Shown here in pieces: positions 60,314 to 64,000 of a stretch of 64,000 bases of DNA. The position numbers and the translations under genes were made by a program. Location: NCBI GenBank assembly GCA_963966185.1, contig CAWZYM010000389.1:186001-250000 (forward strand). The letters run 5' to 3'. Positions within the stretch are counted from its first letter, which is position 1. Each line of letters begins with the position of its first letter. The notes under the pieces were generated by a model. It saw only the letters and a program-made list of their open reading frames with translations, had not been told where the DNA came from and did not search any database. The DNA comes from Rhabditoides inermis. Lineage: Eukaryota; Nematoda; Chromadorea; Rhabditida; Rhabditidae.

Positions 60314-62221
60314 CTACTCTCCGAGCAACTCTGCTTCGTCCATAGAATCAATGTGGGGGTGGTCCATTAGGACTCCGTCGATTCCCATGAGAAGATCGTC
60401 GCCATCCTCCAACTCCCGTTTCACCTCCATCGGTGTCTTGTCCTTGTCTGCCTCCTCCACCAACTCCTTCTTCACTTCAATGGGAATCTTTTCCGTTTGC
60501 TCCACCTGCATTGTAGCCTCCTCCGAACCCGTTGTCTGTTCTGCCTGCTTCTCTATCCTCGTTATCATGGGCGGACAGGATGCGCAGCTCCTCTGGTCGC
60601 TCTGCTGTGCCTCCTTTCTGTCTTTCTCCCACCGATTCCTCTCCTCATTGAGAATCTCCACCTGATTCTTGAGATGATCGACCTGCATCTCCCACTCCGT
60701 TTTATAGGTCGACACCAGTCGAGACAGTGAGTCCTACAATATCACAGTTCGTCACAAGTGTATTATTAAGAATGTACCCACCAGTCCTATAGCGAGATCC
60801 GCTTCTCCTTCAGTTCCTTCCATCTCTCGCAGTCTCTGCTCGAGTCGCAACCGCGTCTCATCCGACTGCTTGGCTGCCTGCTCGGCTGCCCGTCTCTCGT
60901 CGCAGATCACCTGGTCCTGCAAAATAAAGTGGCTAACCAGGATTGTACAGCTGACGCACCTTGCTGTCGAGTACGGTCTTCCATTCGTTCTTTTCCTTGA
61001 TCCATTGCTTCTCCCGACCACTCCACGACTGCAGCGCGCCCTCGAGACGACTGCAACTTGCCCATGCCACTCAACCCTTCCTCGACACCCACTCACCGCA
61101 TCTCCTTGTCCTTCTCCGACTGTGCGAGTAACAGGTTGATCTGTTGTGTCTTCAGCTCCTGTGCCTGCGCCTTCAACTCGTCCCTCTCCTTGATGAGCGT
61201 CTTGCTGGCGGCGGCGAGCTGCTCGCACTTCTTCGACAGCACCTCGTTCCTTTTCTGCATGAAATCGCTCTGCTCTTTCAGCCCCGCCGACTCGCGGTTG
61301 TATCGCGCCATCTCAAATCGATCAATCATTATTACCCCTCACCACTTTCCCACCTCTGTCTTGAGCTGGTCCATAGCCTGTGTCTTGCCCACATTCTCCT
61401 TTCGCATCAGTTCTAGAGTCTGTTTCAGCGTGTTCAGTTGCTGCAACAACAAAAAGGTTCTCTCATTTCCCCGATTCTAGCACCTGCACATTCGCCTTCT
61501 CCGTCTCTTCCTTCTGTCGCATTTTGTTGTTCACCGCCTGCAGCTGGTTCACCAGGTTCTTCTCCCGATGTTGACTGGCCTGCTTCTCCTGGCTTAAATC
61601 CGAAATCACTAGGATTATTCAAACCAACACTTACAGTAACTGTTGTTCGAGGACGTTGACGCGAGCCATAGCCGACTGGATTTCCTGGTTGCGCAGATTC
61701 ACCTGTAACAACACAGTAGGGCGTCTAACTCTGCCACTCCCTACCGTCGCCTCCAACTGATTGTTCATAGCGACGAGTGCGGACGCGCCTCCGCCTGTCG
61801 GCTGTTGCTGATACTGTGGGTACTGCCCCATTACAGGCATCATACCCAACACCCTATATCGAATAATGATTGAAAATAGGTGCGATAACAGAACTCACTG
61901 CGCAACGTTTGGAGCGTTGGGGTTGATGTGTACTCGCGGTCTTCTCTCGCGGTCTCGACTCCTGCTTCTGCTACGATGCCTCTTTTTCTTTTTGTGTTTC
62001 CTGTCCCTCTCTTTACGGTGACCGCGCTCGTCGTCATCATAGTAGTCGTCGTCCGAACGGTCTCGATTCGCCTGAAAATTAAACTGAAATTCAAAGAGCT
62101 TCTCAGTCATACCCACTTCGTCGTTGTTGATGACTGTGCGGGTGGTTCCTGTGTATCCTGCTGCGACGTTGCTCCCGTCGCCGTATCCCGGATTGATGTA
62201 GAAGCGCGAACTATCCGCCAT
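60314..62221 (-). CDS. RS-segment and long coiled-coil protein
   Basis: Unrecognised family. ATG 62221 gives MADSSRFYINPGYGDGSN, then an acidic patch (DRSDDDYYDDDERG) and a basic Arg/Ser segment (KKKKRHRSRSRSRDRERR) typical of nuclear speckle or RNA-associated proteins. After a Gln/Gly linker (MGQYPQYQQQPTGGG) the rest is a nearly continuous coiled coil of about 350 residues (VNLRNQEIQSAMARVNVLEQ, KKCEQLAAASKTLIKERDEL, LEGALQSWSGREKQWIKEKN), then a Glu/Lys-rich tail with a short VKRELEDGDDLLMGIDGVLM repeat-like end. It stops at TAG 60314. About eight exons. Arrangement resembles splicing- or centrosome-associated scaffolds, but nothing in the sequence decides. Confidence 0.8.
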
Positions 62222-63565
62222 CTCACACAAACACACAATACAACATTTGTCAGGGAAAGATAAAAATGGAAACGTACAACCATTAAACTACGGTAGGTGA
62301 TTCCCAACGACACACACAGGCCGGTTTGTAGTAGTGTAACTTCTCGACTGTACGTTTCCATTATCAAGTAATTACAATGGTAACAACACATACAATCATA
62401 CATATTATAAGCTAGAAAAAATTATGCTTGTATTACACAATTTTCTCCAGCAGCAGAATGCGCACATTTATGTAAGGATTACAAATGTAATTAGCATTTA
62501 TATACCACATTGATAATTAGCGCCAGATATTACCGCAGAGTCGATCTAACATATATGTCTTCTACTAATGAATGAAAAATAGTGCATATGTTTTCGCAGT
62601 ATGAAGAGGCGCAAAAACAAACTAACCGCGCACGCTAGATACTGCACAAACAAATTTGATCGCAACTGATGCATTTAGATTGTACTCATAGATACATTTA
62701 ATTTACAAGACAAGTAACTAACTGTAATTATAAAAGTGACAAAATTTCATGTGTTGTTTAGATTTTGTATCACTCTTACGCATTTTAGCAACTTGTTCTG
62801 TTCTAGTTTTAACCTCTTGGTTAGATCCCGCCTATTTTGCTTCTTACGGTAGCAAAAAGATCTCCGTGTTGAGACCAATGCACCCAACAAAAATTATTTA
62901 GGGTTTTCATCGTTTCTTTTATTAAAAAAAAAACATTTCTTTCATATTCAAATGCATAGCAGTTTAATTTAGTTCTCCCTTCAACTTTGAATGTGTCATT
63001 CTTTTTGTTTCTCTCCCTCAATTCCACTTTGTGGTCTGGTTGTTGCTTCCAAGTACGAGAAGAAAAGATCTCCCCCATTTGATATCAATGAAGAAAATTA
63101 AGTTTTCCTATCAAGCAGATTTTCGATCGACGGGGGGGGGGGGAGTCTCTTTCTTATTCCATGCTTGACCCTCTGTAGAAATCGTACATCATCCGATTCG
63201 CTCTTCGGCATGGGTTGACAAAGGGTACGTAAAAGGTACGGTACATACAAGATAACGTATATATGGTATCCCCCATACGTATCCACGAGTGCGAATTGGA
63301 ACACTTCCTAAATAAACAAGAACTATTTAAAATGCATTATTTATATAAGACATTGATTTCGCACAAGATACAACATCAATTACGATTACAAGTGAACACG
63401 CAAAATACAGTGGTAGTATTGCAAAAAAAAATGAAACGAATAATGTGACTACAAGAATCTCTCAGCCCACTCTCCGAGCGAGGATCGCATGTGTCACCGG
63501 TGCCGAGTATCATGGATGGAATGAATATGCAAGCGAGTAGATGGAGGAGAGGACCTGGACAGTAT
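62222..63565. other. AT-rich intergenic region, no gene seen
   Basis: Very AT-rich. Contains a 12-base G run at 63132-63143. The minus-strand frames here lack coding character. Confidence 0.6.
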
Positions 63566-63887
63566 CTAGAGCCGCTTGCCGAGCTTCTTGTTGTGTTTCT
63601 CAACCAGCTTCGTCTTCTCATCCAGCAGAGCGCGGATCTCCTTCTCCAAACGAGACAGCTCATACTCTGCGTTCGACTCCACCTCACGCTCGCGTTGCTC
63701 CAGCTGAAACCGGAGAATGATGTGGTGAGAATGAGAGGTGGGAGGGAGAGAGAGGGAGAGGAGAAAGGGAAGGGAGAAAGAGGAGAGAGAAGCTTACCTT
63801 GTCCTCTCTGTCGCGAAGCTCCTTCTCCTTGGCCTGCAGCTTGTTCGTGTAGTCTTCTCGCATGGCCGATTCGGCTCGTGCGAGGTC
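63566..63887 (-). CDS. 3' end of a coiled-coil protein (partial, enters from the right edge)
   Basis: Two final exons of a minus-strand gene whose start lies beyond the window. The exon at about 63798-63887 reads DLARAESAMREDYTNKLQAK, and the exon at 63566-63713 reads LEQREREVESNAEYELSRLE then KEIRALLDEKTKLVEKHNKK, ending KRL and TAG 63566-63568. Heptad Leu/Glu/Lys pattern throughout. The last bases of the window (GTGAGT in this orientation) look like the donor of the preceding exon. A septin C-terminal coiled coil is one possibility, but without the GTPase domain I cannot say. Confidence 0.7.
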
Positions 63888-64000
63888 CTACTCACTCTCC
63901 TTTCCTGTCATATAGGTCAGACTACATTCTACAGATCTCACCACCGACAACGCAGGAAAGAGCATGGGAAGATGAAGATCCATAGATGGCGCTTACTCAC

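Overview
This is a nuclear genome window from a nematode. The genes are split into many small exons by short GT-AG introns (often 40-60 nt), and most starts sit a few bases after an AG splice acceptor, as expected for spliced-leader trans-splicing. The content is typically nematode: two lipases of the nematode 'lips' type, a MIG-6-like papilin, several nematode C6 domains in one matrix protein, a 7TM receptor and a small-conductance potassium channel. I cannot name the species. The frequent GA/CT microsatellites, the flexible splice acceptors and a NELF-B gene make it unlike C. elegans itself.

Layout. 0-13 kb, plus strand: three consecutive genes (two unknown proteins, then a membrane-anchored short-chain dehydrogenase) are spaced like a nematode operon. 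They contain a 1.54-kb fold-back element, a TTAA-flanked MITE, a tRNA-derived repeat and a small gene nested in an intron. 13-26 kb, minus strand: a large papilin (thrombospondin repeats, ADAMTS-like cassette, 11 lagrin-type repeats, 11 Kunitz domains, Ig, PLAC) with a 7TM receptor gene nested antisense in one intron. 26-30 kb: intergenic, microsatellite-rich. 30-34.4 kb: a small membrane ORF with an in-frame TGA, then an SK-type potassium channel, plus strand. 34.9-37.1 kb: a calmodulin-like EF-hand gene, minus strand. 38-45 kb: a secreted proteoglycan-like matrix protein, minus strand, with six C6 domains, two thrombospondin-like modules and two unrelated tandem-repeat arrays rich in Ser-Gly. 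46.5-48.8 kb: an SLC41 magnesium transporter. 49.1-49.6 kb: a small unknown gene. 50.6-54.8 kb: two divergent lipases, one intact (minus) and one frameshifted (plus). 55.4-57 kb: a secreted protein. 57.6-60.1 kb: NELF-B. 60.3-62.2 kb: an RS/coiled-coil protein. 63.6 kb to the edge: the 3' end of another coiled-coil gene.

Functional themes are extracellular matrix (papilin, C6/TSP1 proteoglycan), calcium and ion handling (SK channel, EF-hand protein, SLC41) and transcription (NELF-B). The most unusual observations are the NELF-B gene in a nematode, the proteoglycan-like core protein, the dyad-symmetric transposable element with 165-bp internal repeats, the nested genes, the twice-frameshifted lipase beside its intact relative, and several non-canonical splice sites (GC-AG, plus one GG acceptor and one GA donor). 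Exon models were built by eye from reading frame, splice dinucleotides and phase. Individual exon edges in poorly conserved genes are less certain than the gene spans.
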